From: Georgenia sp. SYP-B2076
GTDB taxonomy: Bacteria; Actinomycetota; Actinomycetes; Actinomycetales; Actinomycetaceae
Reading direction: 5' to 3'
Assembly (NCBI RefSeq): GCF_003991205.1
Contig: NZ_RXOZ01000035.1
Location: 124,001-188,000 of the forward strand
Length of the DNA stretch: 64,000 nucleotides
Shown here in pieces: positions 7,986 through 15,787 of this stretch. Position numbers and translations under genes: made by a program. The notes below the pieces were generated by a model. That model saw only the letters and a list, made by a program, of their open reading frames with translations, was not told the DNA's origin and searched no databases. The number at the start of each line of letters is the position of its first letter. Positions within the stretch are counted from its first letter, which is position 1.

Positions 7986-8591
7986 ATGTCCTTCGTGTCC
8001 CGCGGGTTCACCGGACGGCGTCGCACCGGGCCGCCGGGCCGGCTGCCGCCCGGGCAGTACGACGTGGGGGAGGGGTTCCCCGTCCTCTCCGCCGGCCCGA
8101 CCCCGCACACCCCGCCCGAGCTGTGGGACTTCACCGTCCAGGGACAGGTCGACCAGCCGCGCCGCTGGAGCTGGGACGAGTTCCGGCGGCTGCCGCGCGA
8201 GCCCCTCACGGTGGACATCCACTGCGTGACCAGCTGGTCGAAGTTCGACACCCACTGGGAGGGCGTCTCGGTGGACACGCTCCTGGCCGGGGTGGTGACC
8301 GACGCGAGCTTCGTGGTCGCGTTCAGCGACGGCGGCTACACCACCAACCTGCCGCTCGCCGACCTCACGGACGGGAAGGCCTGGGTCGTCGACACCTACG
8401 ACGGCGCGCCGCTGGACCCCCAGCACGGCGGCCCCGCCCGCCTGCTCGTGCCCCACCTCTACTTCTGGAAGTCGGCGAAGTGGGTGCGCGGCCTCGCCCT
8501 GAGCGCCACCGACGAGCCGGGATTCTGGGAGACCTTCGGCTACCACAACCACGGTGACCCATGGCGACAGCAGCGCTACGCCGGCGACTGA
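7986..8591 (+). CDS. Sulfite oxidase-like molybdopterin oxidoreductase
   Basis: At 201 residues this is a stand-alone molybdenum-cofactor-binding core of the sulfite oxidase / YedY (MsrP) fold, lacking the dimerisation domain. The Cys of DIHCVTSWSKFD is the expected molybdenum ligand. VQGQVDQPRRWSWDEFRRLP is the typical entrance to the fold, and WKSAKWVRGL and GFWETFGYHNHGDPW are family signatures at the end. There is no Tat signal, so it should be cytoplasmic. The next gene, an FAD reductase, overlaps its end by 31 bases, which argues that the two form an electron-transfer pair. Confidence 0.9.
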   Translation: MSFVSRGFTGRRRTGPPGRLPPGQYDVGEGFPVLSAGPTPHTPPELWDFTVQGQVDQPRRWSWDEFRRLPREPLTVDIHCVTSWSKFDTHWEGVSVDTLLAGVVTDASFVVAFSDGGYTTNLPLADLTDGKAWVVDTYDGAPLDPQHGGPARLLVPHLYFWKSAKWVRGLALSATDEPGFWETFGYHNHGDPWRQQRYAGD

Positions 8592-9310
8592 CCTGGCAGC
8601 GCGCCGAGGTCGTCGCCCTGCGGCGCGAGGCCGCACGGGCGTACCGGCTGAGCCTCGACCCCCCGGCCTGGCCCGGGCACGCGCCCGGCCAGCACCTCGA
8701 CGTCCGCCTCACCGCGCCCGACGGCTACACCGCGCAGCGCAGCTACTCCATCGCGTCGGCACCGGAGAGCCCCGGCGTCGAGCTGGTCGTGGAGCGCCTC
8801 GAGGACGGCGAGGTCTCGCCCTACCTCACCGACGTCCTGCGCCCCGGTGACCTCCTCGAGCTGCGCGGCCCGATCGGCGGCTACTTCGTCTGGCCGGAGG
8901 AGCCCGACGGCGGAGCCGTGCAGCTCGTCGCCGGCGGCTCCGGGGTGGTGCCGTTCCTCGCGATGCTCGGGCACCGCCGCGCGACGGGCGGCGCCGGGGA
9001 GGTCCGGCTCCTGTACTCCGCGCGCACCGTCGACGACGTCATCGGCAAGGACGAGCTCGAGCGGCCTCCGGACGGGGTGCGGGTCGACCTCACGCTCACC
9101 CGCGGGGCGCCACCCGGCTGGACGGGCCTGACGGGGCGCGTCGACGCCGTGACGCTCGCGGCGCGCACGCTCGAGCCCGCCCGCCGACCCCACGTGCTCG
9201 TGTGCGGCCCGACCGCGTTCGTCGAGACGGTCGCACGCGAGCTGGTGGCTCTCGGGCACGACCAGGCCCGGGTCAAGACGGAACGTTTCGGAGCAACCGG
9301 AGGCCAGTGA
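8561..9310 (+). CDS. FAD-dependent ferredoxin-NADP-type reductase
   Basis: This 249-residue protein has a ferredoxin-reductase fold. The FAD-binding barrel carries RSYSIASAP (RxYS motif), the pyridine-nucleotide domain carries VAGGSGVVPFLAM, and the C-terminal NADP/flavin contact is HVLVCGPTAFVE. No 2Fe-2S domain is present, so electrons must pass to a separate partner. The start (ATG 8561) lies inside the 3' end of the molybdopterin gene, and the stop shares a base with the next start (TGATG). The likely role is reducing the molybdopterin enzyme with NAD(P)H. Confidence 0.9.
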   Translation: MATAALRRRLTWQRAEVVALRREAARAYRLSLDPPAWPGHAPGQHLDVRLTAPDGYTAQRSYSIASAPESPGVELVVERLEDGEVSPYLTDVLRPGDLLELRGPIGGYFVWPEEPDGGAVQLVAGGSGVVPFLAMLGHRRATGGAGEVRLLYSARTVDDVIGKDELERPPDGVRVDLTLTRGAPPGWTGLTGRVDAVTLAARTLEPARRPHVLVCGPTAFVETVARELVALGHDQARVKTERFGATGGQ

Positions 9311-9609
9311 TGCCCGCACCCGAGGCGCAGGACCGGCGCCTGGACGGCAACGCCGCCGCCGGCCCGCTCGCCGAGCTGTTCACCGTGGACCTGACCGCCG
9401 CCATGGCCACCTGCGCCGGGTGCGGTAGCACCGCGCCGTTGGCCGCCCACGTTCTCTACGCCGACGCCCCCGCCATGGTGGTGCGCTGTCCGAGCTGCAC
9501 GTACGTGGTCCTGCGGTTCGCCGCCGACGGCGCCGGCCTGCGCCTCGATCTCACGGGCGCCCGGCTGATCACGGTCACCCCGCCGGCGGAGCCGTCAGCG
9601 GCGGGGTGA
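9310..9609 (+). CDS. Small zinc-ribbon protein (DUF6510-like)
   Basis: The 99-residue product has two CxxC knuckles, CAGCGS and CPSCTYVVL, separated by about 25 residues, a one-zinc ribbon layout. LDGNAAAGPLAELFTVDLTA is the conserved N-terminal part of the DUF6510-type family, as far as I can recognise it. It overlaps the reductase stop by one base (TGATG), so it belongs to the same operon. Function is unknown. A small electron-transfer or assembly partner for the molybdopterin enzyme is possible. Confidence 0.75.
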   Translation: MPAPEAQDRRLDGNAAAGPLAELFTVDLTAAMATCAGCGSTAPLAAHVLYADAPAMVVRCPSCTYVVLRFAADGAGLRLDLTGARLITVTPPAEPSAAG

Positions 9610-9678
9610 TCCGGCGACGCCCACCGCGCCCCGCGCACCTGCCGGTGTGGTCGGTGTGGTCGGTCCGTCCGCCGCTTG

Positions 9679-9744
9679 CCGCTGCGGTCGGTCCGGCCGG
9701 GCCGCCAGCGCCGCGGTCGGTCAGTGCGGCCGGGCCGCCAGCGC
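9679..9744. repeat. 33-bp imperfect tandem repeat at convergent gene ends
   Basis: Two units with the shared core CGGCCGGGCCGCCAGCGC (9694-9711 and 9727-9744) have a 33-bp period. The second copy overlaps the last codons of the ABC ATPase gene. GGCCGGGCC is self-complementary and could help end transcription from both sides. Confidence 0.5.
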
Positions 9745-11535
9745 GGCGAGGGCCACGCGCCGTGTCTCCTGCTCGACCGGGTCCGGCACCGGGACCGAGG
9801 CCAACAGGCGCCGCGTGTAGGCGTGCCGCGGCGCCCCGAGGACCTGCTGGCCCGGGCCCTCCTCGACGAGCTCGCCACGGTAGAGCACGGCGATGCGGTT
9901 CGCGAGCATGCCGACGACGGCGAGGTCGTGGCTGATGAACAGCGTCGCGAAGCCGAGGCGTTCCTGGAGCTCGGTGAAGACCTCGAGGACCTTGGCCTGC
10001 ACGGAGACGTCGAGGGCGGAGGTGGGCTCGTCGGCGACCAGGAGCTCGGGGTCGAGCGTGAGCGCCCGGGCCAGGCTCGCGCGCTGGCGCTGCCCTCCCG
10101 AGAGCTCGTGCGGGAACCGCCCGCCGAAGTGCGCGGGCAGGTGGACGGCGTCGAGCAGCTCCCGCACACGCGGGCGGGCCGCGGCGGTGTCGCGGGCCCT
10201 GCCGTGCACGATCAGCGGTTCGGCGATGGCGTCCGCGATGGTCAGCAGCGGGTTGAAGCTGGTCGCCGGGTCCTGGAAGACGAAGCCGATCTTCGCCCGC
10301 AGGGGGCGGAACGAGCGCTCCTTGTACCCGACCATCTCGTGACCGAGCACGCGCAGCGACCCGCCCGTCGCGCGCGTGAGGCCCGCGATGGCGCGGCCGA
10401 TCGTCGTCTTGCCCGACCCCGACTCGCCGACGAGCCCCAGCACCTCGCCGGGCGCGATGGACAGGCTCACGCGGTCGACGGCGCGGAAACCGGGCTGGCG
10501 GAGGCGCCCGGGGTAGACGATTTCCAGGTCGCGCGCCTCGACGACGGCGGCCCGCCCCGAGGCTCCGGCGTCGTCCGTGGGGCCCGGCGACGGCGTCGCC
10601 ATGGTCTGGCCGACGGAGGCCGATGCGGGGGCCGCGTGGGCGTGCGCGGCCGGCGTCGCCACGGTCCGGGGGGCGGACGGCGCGGCGGCGTGCGCGGGCG
10701 CCACGCCTGCGCCGTGCCCGCCTGCGCCGTGCCCGCCTGCGCCGTGCCCGCCACCGAGGCGGGGCACCGCGGCGAGGAGGCTGCGGGTGTACTCGTGGCG
10801 GGGGTTGGCGAAGAGCTCGCGCGCGTCGGCCTCCTCCACCACCTTGCCCTGGTACATCACGGCGACGCGGTCCGCGAGGTCGGCGACGACGCCCATGTTG
10901 TGGGTGATGAGCACGATGGCGGAGCCGAACTCGTCCCGGACGCGCCGGAGCAGGTCGAGGATCTCCGCCTGCACGGTCACGTCCAGGGCGGTCGTGGGCT
11001 CGTCGGCCACGATGACCTTGGGCCCGAGGACGAGCGCCATGGCGATGACGATGCGCTGCTTCTGACCGCCGGAGAACTGGTGCGGGTAGTAGTCGACCCG
11101 CGTCTCCGGCTCCGGGATCCCGACCCGGCCCAGGATCTCGATGGCGCGCTCGCGGGCCTCCTTCTTGGAGACCTTGCCGTGGGCGCGCAGCCCCTCGCTG
11201 ATCTGCCAGCCGACCGTGTACACGGGGTTCAGCGCGGTCGACGGCTCCTGGAAGACCATGGCGACGTCCCTGCCCCGCACCGCGCGCAGCCGGGCGCCGT
11301 CGAGCCGGACGATGTCCCGGCCCGCGAGCACCACGGCGCCGGAGACGTCCGCAGTCTCCGGCAGGAGCTTGAGGATCGTCTTGGCCGTGACGGTCTTGCC
11401 CGAGCCGGACTCGCCCACGATCGCCAGCACCTGGCCGGGCTCGACGGTGAGGGAGACGCCGTCGACGGCGCGCACGGGCTCGGCGTCGGTGGCGAAGGAG
11501 ACGCGGAGGTCGGTGATCTCGACGACGGCGGTCAT
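9721..11535 (-). CDS. Fused dipeptide/oligopeptide ABC transporter ATPase (DppD-DppF type)
   Basis: A 604-residue protein carries two full ATPase modules of the oligopeptide/nickel importer family. Module 1 (residues about 5-255) has Walker A GESGSGKT, signature FSGGQKQRIV and Walker B VIVADEPTTAL. Module 2 (about 320-590) has GESGSGKTTI, LSGGQRQRASLARAL and LLVADEPTSAL. The linker is Ala/Gly/His-rich and contains three identical 15-bp repeats (GAGGH, 10705-10749). It powers uptake through the two permeases. Its start overlaps the upstream permease stop by 4 bases (ATGA). A fused double ATPase is common in actinobacteria. Confidence 0.94.
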   Translation of the reverse strand: MTAVVEITDLRVSFATDAEPVRAVDGVSLTVEPGQVLAIVGESGSGKTVTAKTILKLLPETADVSGAVVLAGRDIVRLDGARLRAVRGRDVAMVFQEPSTALNPVYTVGWQISEGLRAHGKVSKKEARERAIEILGRVGIPEPETRVDYYPHQFSGGQKQRIVIAMALVLGPKVIVADEPTTALDVTVQAEILDLLRRVRDEFGSAIVLITHNMGVVADLADRVAVMYQGKVVEEADARELFANPRHEYTRSLLAAVPRLGGGHGAGGHGAGGHGAGVAPAHAAAPSAPRTVATPAAHAHAAPASASVGQTMATPSPGPTDDAGASGRAAVVEARDLEIVYPGRLRQPGFRAVDRVSLSIAPGEVLGLVGESGSGKTTIGRAIAGLTRATGGSLRVLGHEMVGYKERSFRPLRAKIGFVFQDPATSFNPLLTIADAIAEPLIVHGRARDTAAARPRVRELLDAVHLPAHFGGRFPHELSGGQRQRASLARALTLDPELLVADEPTSALDVSVQAKVLEVFTELQERLGFATLFISHDLAVVGMLANRIAVLYRGELVEEGPGQQVLGAPRHAYTRRLLASVPVPDPVEQETRRVALAALAARPH

Positions 11536-12746
11536 GACTCGGCTCCATGCCTGGGCTCGGTGGGGTGTGGCTCGGACCCGCCGGTCGACGCGCCGGTCGA
11601 CGCGGGGGAGGACGCAGGGGACGGCGAGATCGGCGTCGGGAGCGCGGCCGCGGGCGCGGCCGGCAGCGACGGGCCCGGCCGCCGTCCCCCGCGCGGCGCC
11701 CTGGGGGCGCGCCGGCGGATGCGCAGACGTGGGTCGGACAGGTCGTTCAGGCTCTCACCGACCAGCGTGACGCCGAGGACCAGCAGCACGATCGCGGCGC
11801 CCGGGAAGATGCCGGTCCACCAGATGCCGCTGGCCACGTCGGCGATGGCCCGGTTGAGGTCGTAGCCCCACTCGGCGGCCGCCGTCGGGTTGATCCCGAA
11901 GCCCAGGAAGCCGAGGGAGGCCAGCGTGAGGATGGCCTCGGCGGCGTTGAGGGTCAGGATGAGGGGGAGGGAGCGGGTGGCGTTGCGCAGGACGTGCCGG
12001 CCCAGGATCCGCGCCGTGGAGGTGCCGACCACCCGCGCGGACTCCACGAAGGGCTCGGCCTTCAGGCGCACCGTCTCGGCCCGGACCACGCGGAAGTACT
12101 GCGGGATGAACACCACGGTGATGGAGATGGCCGCGGCGACGATCCCGCCCCAGAAGCTCGACTGCCCGCCGCTGATGATGATCGAGACGACGATGGCCAG
12201 CAGCAGCGTGGGGAAGGCGTAGATGGCGTCGCAGATCGTCACGAGCACCCGGTCGACCCAGCCGCCGAGGTAGCCCGACACCAGCCCGAGGGCGATCCCG
12301 ACGAAGATCGAGGCGACGACGGCGATGATCACCGTGAGGATCGCCGTCTGCGAGCCCCAGACCACCCGGGAGAAGACGTCGTAGCCCCCGACCGTCGTGC
12401 CCCAGAGGTGCTCGGCCGACGGCGGCGCCTGGCGCGGGAAGTTCCCGTCCGGGCCGCTGAGCTGGTTGTAGGCGTACGGCGCGATGACCGGCGCGAGGAC
12501 CGCGAGGACGACGAAGGCGGCGCACAGGACCAGGCCCGCGACGAGCATGCCGCGCTGGAGGCCGACGCTGCGGCGCAGCTGCCAGACCAGCGGCAGCGTC
12601 TTCCACCTCGCCTCGGACGAGCCACCGTGCGCGACGGCGACCGCCTCGGTGGACCCTGCGGGGTCGAGGGAGGTGGCGGGCTGAGGGGAGCCGCCGGGTT
12701 CGGGTGACCCGGCGCCCGGGCGCCCGGCCAGGTCGGTGTCGCTCAT
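11532..12746 (-). CDS. Oligopeptide ABC transporter permease (DppC type)
   Basis: The 404-residue permease has the OppC-type N-terminal anchor (GMLVAGLVLCAAFVVLAVLA), an extracytoplasmic segment (LSGPDGNFPRQAPP), and five further helices with the EAA-loop signature (FVESARVVGTSTARILGRHV). N-terminal residues 1-50 are Pro/Gly/Ser-rich, and so is the C-terminal tail after about 330, so both ends are longer than usual. ATG 12746 shares its A with the stop of the preceding permease (TGATG). It pairs with that permease to form the channel. Confidence 0.93.
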   Translation of the reverse strand: MSDTDLAGRPGAGSPEPGGSPQPATSLDPAGSTEAVAVAHGGSSEARWKTLPLVWQLRRSVGLQRGMLVAGLVLCAAFVVLAVLAPVIAPYAYNQLSGPDGNFPRQAPPSAEHLWGTTVGGYDVFSRVVWGSQTAILTVIIAVVASIFVGIALGLVSGYLGGWVDRVLVTICDAIYAFPTLLLAIVVSIIISGGQSSFWGGIVAAAISITVVFIPQYFRVVRAETVRLKAEPFVESARVVGTSTARILGRHVLRNATRSLPLILTLNAAEAILTLASLGFLGFGINPTAAAEWGYDLNRAIADVASGIWWTGIFPGAAIVLLVLGVTLVGESLNDLSDPRLRIRRRAPRAPRGGRRPGPSLPAAPAAALPTPISPSPASSPASTGASTGGSEPHPTEPRHGAES

Positions 12747-13825
12747 CAGTACCTCACCCTCGGGTCGATCAGCGCGGCGATGACGTCCACGACGAAGTTG
12801 GTGACCGCCACGATGACCGCGAGGAACGCGACGATGCCCTGGACGGCGACGAAGTCGCGGGTGGCCAGGTACTGCGCGAGCTGGAAGCCCAGGCCGCGCC
12901 ACTCGAACGTCGTCTCCGTGAGGATCGCGCCGCCGAGCATGAGGGCGATCTGCATGCCCATGACCGTGACGATCGGGATGAGCGCGGGCTTGTACGCGTG
13001 CTTGCGCACCAGGCGCAGCTCGCCCACGCCGCGGGAGCGGGCGGCGTCGACGTAGTCCATCCCCAGCGTCCCGATGAGGTTGGTGCGCACGAGGCGGAGG
13101 AAGATGCCCGCGGTGAGCAGCCCGAGCGCCGTCGCCGGCAGCGCCGCGTGCATGAGGATGTCGCTGATCAGGTCCCAGCGGCCGGTCCGCAGGGCGTCGA
13201 CGATGTTGATGCCGGTGGAGCCCTGGATGCGGCCGAGGACGAGCTGGACGTCGGTGCTCGCCCGGCCGCCGAGGGGGAACCAGCCGAGCCCGACCGAGAA
13301 GATCAGCTTGAGCAGGAGGCCCGCGAAGAAGACGGGAGTGGCGTAGCAGAGGATGGCGAGGATGCGCAGCAGGGCGTCGGGCCAGCGGTCGCGCAGGTAG
13401 CCCGCCAGCATGCCCAGGGGGATGCCGACGACCAGCGCGACGACGAGGGCGAAGAAGACCAGCTCGACGGTCGCCGCGCCGTAGGTGGTCAGGACCTCGC
13501 TGATCGCCCGGTTGTCCGTGATGGTCCGGCCGAAGTCCCCGGTGAAGACCTGCCCCAGGTACTCGAGGTACTGGACCAGGATCGGGCGGTCGTAGCCGGC
13601 CGCGTGGAGCCGCTCGGCCAGCTGCGCCTCGGTCAGGCGCCCTCCCACGGACGCGGTGATCGGGTCGCCGACCACCCGCATGAGGAAGAACACCAGGCTC
13701 ACCAGGATGAACACGGTGGGGATGATGAGCAGGAACCGCACCAGGATGTACCGGCCGAGCCCCGAGCCCCCTCCCGTCTTCGCGGCAGCCGTGCTGCCGA
13801 CGGTCCGCTCGTCAACGATCGTCAC
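12746..13825 (-). CDS. Oligopeptide ABC transporter permease (DppB type)
   Basis: This 359-residue membrane protein is the OppB/DppB-type subunit. It has a first helix YILVRFLLIIPTVFILVSLVF, the periplasmic segment including GDFGRTITDNRAISEVL, and the EAA loop YVDAARSRGVGELRLVRKH. The first 20 residues (TVGSTAAAKTGGGS) are an added low-complexity lead. The start is GTG 13825. A strong hairpin lies between it and the binding-protein gene upstream, which would let the binding protein be made in excess. Confidence 0.93.
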   Translation of the reverse strand: MTIVDERTVGSTAAAKTGGGSGLGRYILVRFLLIIPTVFILVSLVFFLMRVVGDPITASVGGRLTEAQLAERLHAAGYDRPILVQYLEYLGQVFTGDFGRTITDNRAISEVLTTYGAATVELVFFALVVALVVGIPLGMLAGYLRDRWPDALLRILAILCYATPVFFAGLLLKLIFSVGLGWFPLGGRASTDVQLVLGRIQGSTGINIVDALRTGRWDLISDILMHAALPATALGLLTAGIFLRLVRTNLIGTLGMDYVDAARSRGVGELRLVRKHAYKPALIPIVTVMGMQIALMLGGAILTETTFEWRGLGFQLAQYLATRDFVAVQGIVAFLAVIVAVTNFVVDVIAALIDPRVRY

Positions 13826-13867
13826 CGTGCGGTTGTCCTCTCAGGTCGTGGCGATCCCAGCCGGCCG

Positions 13868-13897
13868 ACGCCGGCCGCGCCCCGTGGAGCGCGGCCG
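13868..13897 (-). terminator. Intercistronic hairpin between binding protein and permease
   Basis: An 11-bp perfect stem (GCCGGCCGCGC/GCGCGGCCGGC) with an 8-base loop lies in the 99-base gap of the ABC operon. It is likely a partial terminator or an mRNA 3'-end stabiliser after the abundant binding-protein message. Confidence 0.65.
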
Positions 13898-13924
13898 GCG
13901 CCGGCGGTGGCGCGAACGGGCCGG

Positions 13925-15559
13925 TCAGCGCCCGAGCGCCGAGTAGCGGAACTTGAACGAGGCGTCGAGTGTGTCCTCCACGCCCGTGATGTCCGTGCCG
14001 GCGACGGCGACCTGCGCGCCCTGCAGGTACGGGACGGTCGAGAGGTCCTCGGCGACGAGCTGCTGGATCTGCTCGATCAGCGCGGTGCGCTCGCCGGCGT
14101 CCGGCGTGGTCGCCTGCTTGAGGATGAGGTCGTTGACCTCGGCGTCCTCGTAGTGGTTGCCCAGGAAGTTCTCGGTGAGGAAGAACGGCGTGAGGTAGTT
14201 GTCCGCGTCGGAGTAGTCCGGGAACCAGCCGAGCTGGTACGAGGGGTAGAGGTCCTCGCGGCGCTCGGAGGAGTACGTGTCCCACAGCGTCGACTGCAGG
14301 TTGACGTCGAACAGCTTTGTGGCCTCCAGCTGCGCCTCGATCATGGCGTACTCCTCGTCCGAGGACTTGCCGTAGTGGTCCGGGCTGTACTGCAGGTCCA
14401 GGGTGACGGGGGTCGCGACGCCGGCGGCGGCCAGCGCGGCGGCCGCCTTGTCCGTGTCCGGCCCGCCCTGCCCGTCGCCGTAGAGCTCCTTGAGGGGCTC
14501 GGCCGCACCGGTCAGGCCGTCCGGCACGTAGGAGTACAGCGGCACGTAGGCGCCGTTGTAGATCTCCGTGGAGAGCGCCTCGCGGTCGATGGAGCTGGCC
14601 ACGGCCTGGCGCACGGCCAGGGCCTTGGCGGGGTCGGCCTCGGGCGTCGCGGCGCCGAACGGCTGGGTGTTGAAGTTGAAGACCAGGTAGCGGATCTCGC
14701 CGCCGGGCCCGTCGTGGACGGTGACGTTCTCGTCCTCGCGCAGGTCGGCGAGGTCGGTGGGGCTCAGGCTGCGGTTCGCGACGTCGACGTCGCCCTCCTG
14801 CACCGCGAGCTTCAGCGAGGTCTCCTCGGTGAAGTACTTGGCGGTGATCGAGGACGTCTTCGGGGCGCCCAGCAGGCCCTGGTAGCCGTCGAAGGCCTCG
14901 TACTTGATGAGCTCGTTCTCGGTGTAGTCGGTGATCGTGTACGGGCCGGCGAACGCCTCGCCGTCGACGATCTCCTGCGACGGGGTCAGCTCGGTGGCCG
15001 AGAAGACCTCCTCGTCCACGATCGGGCCCGCGGGGGAGGAGAGGATCTGCGGGAAGATCTGGTCGTCAGCGGTCTTGAGGTGGAAGACCACCGTGCGGTC
15101 GTCCACGGCCTCGGTGCTCTCCAGGTTGTACAGCAGCGAGGAGGGGCCGTTGCCGTCGGCGATGGCCAGCTGGCGGTCGAACGTGAACTTCACGTCCGAG
15201 GCTGTCAGGTCGTGGCCGTTGGCGAAGGTCAGGCCCTCCTTCAGCGTCACCGTGTACTCCGTCGGAGCGGTGAACTCCGCGCTCTCGGCGATGTCCGGCT
15301 CGACGTCGGGGCTGCCGTACGGGGTGTTCGTGAGGAACGGGAACACCTGGTTCTGCACGGCGAAGGAGCCGTTGTCGTAGCTGCCGGCCGGGTCGAGCGC
15401 CGTGATGACGTCGGTGGTGCCGATGGTGATGCCCGCGGCGGCGGCGGTGTCGCCCTCGTCGGCGCCCTCGGTCTCTGCGCAGGCAGCCAGCACGAGGGCC
15501 AGAGCGGCAGAGATGCCGACGACGCCCGAGGCGCGGTGGCGGTGTCCAGCGAATGCCAT
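13925..15559 (-). CDS. ABC transporter substrate-binding lipoprotein, family 5
   Basis: The 544-residue protein has a signal peptide with lipobox LVLAAC (Cys at about residue 27), so it is an outer-face membrane lipoprotein. The mature part is a family-5 solute-binding protein (DppA/OppA/NikA fold): ITALDPAGSYDNGSF at the start, the signature LKEGLTFANGHDLTASDVK, and FPDYSDADNYLTPFF near the end, typical of peptide binders. It leads the operon for the two permeases and the fused ATPase. GAGGAC precedes the ATG. The ligand is probably a peptide but could be an opine or metal chelate. Confidence 0.94.
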   Translation of the reverse strand: MAFAGHRHRASGVVGISAALALVLAACAETEGADEGDTAAAAGITIGTTDVITALDPAGSYDNGSFAVQNQVFPFLTNTPYGSPDVEPDIAESAEFTAPTEYTVTLKEGLTFANGHDLTASDVKFTFDRQLAIADGNGPSSLLYNLESTEAVDDRTVVFHLKTADDQIFPQILSSPAGPIVDEEVFSATELTPSQEIVDGEAFAGPYTITDYTENELIKYEAFDGYQGLLGAPKTSSITAKYFTEETSLKLAVQEGDVDVANRSLSPTDLADLREDENVTVHDGPGGEIRYLVFNFNTQPFGAATPEADPAKALAVRQAVASSIDREALSTEIYNGAYVPLYSYVPDGLTGAAEPLKELYGDGQGGPDTDKAAAALAAAGVATPVTLDLQYSPDHYGKSSDEEYAMIEAQLEATKLFDVNLQSTLWDTYSSERREDLYPSYQLGWFPDYSDADNYLTPFFLTENFLGNHYEDAEVNDLILKQATTPDAGERTALIEQIQQLVAEDLSTVPYLQGAQVAVAGTDITGVEDTLDASFKFRYSALGR

Positions 15560-15787
15560 GGAGTGTCCTCTTCAGTCCGTCCGCGCACGGGATGTGCCCG
15601 GCAAGGGGGGCGCGACGGGTGTGACGCCCGTCGCAAGGTGACCTGTTCTAACACAGCGGTGTTTCCAGAAATGACCGACTGGTGCCTGACGGCGGATCTG
15701 CAACCGTGTTGTGACTCGGCGGCCCACCTCTGGGTGCCGCGGCGGTCGAGCACGTGCGCCGCCGCAGGTCAGGGGCCACGATGGGGC

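Noticed and set aside
9575-11548. Minus-strand 657-residue frame parallel to the ABC ATPase
   Set aside because: It is a shifted-frame shadow of the ATPase gene with no domains and extreme Arg/Ala/Gly content.
12704-15787. A plus-strand frame of over 1000 codons upstream of and continuous with LigD
   Set aside because: It is antisense to the ABC operon, Arg/Asp/Gly/Val-rich as expected from the third-base GC bias of the real minus-strand genes, and LigD homology begins only at 15788.
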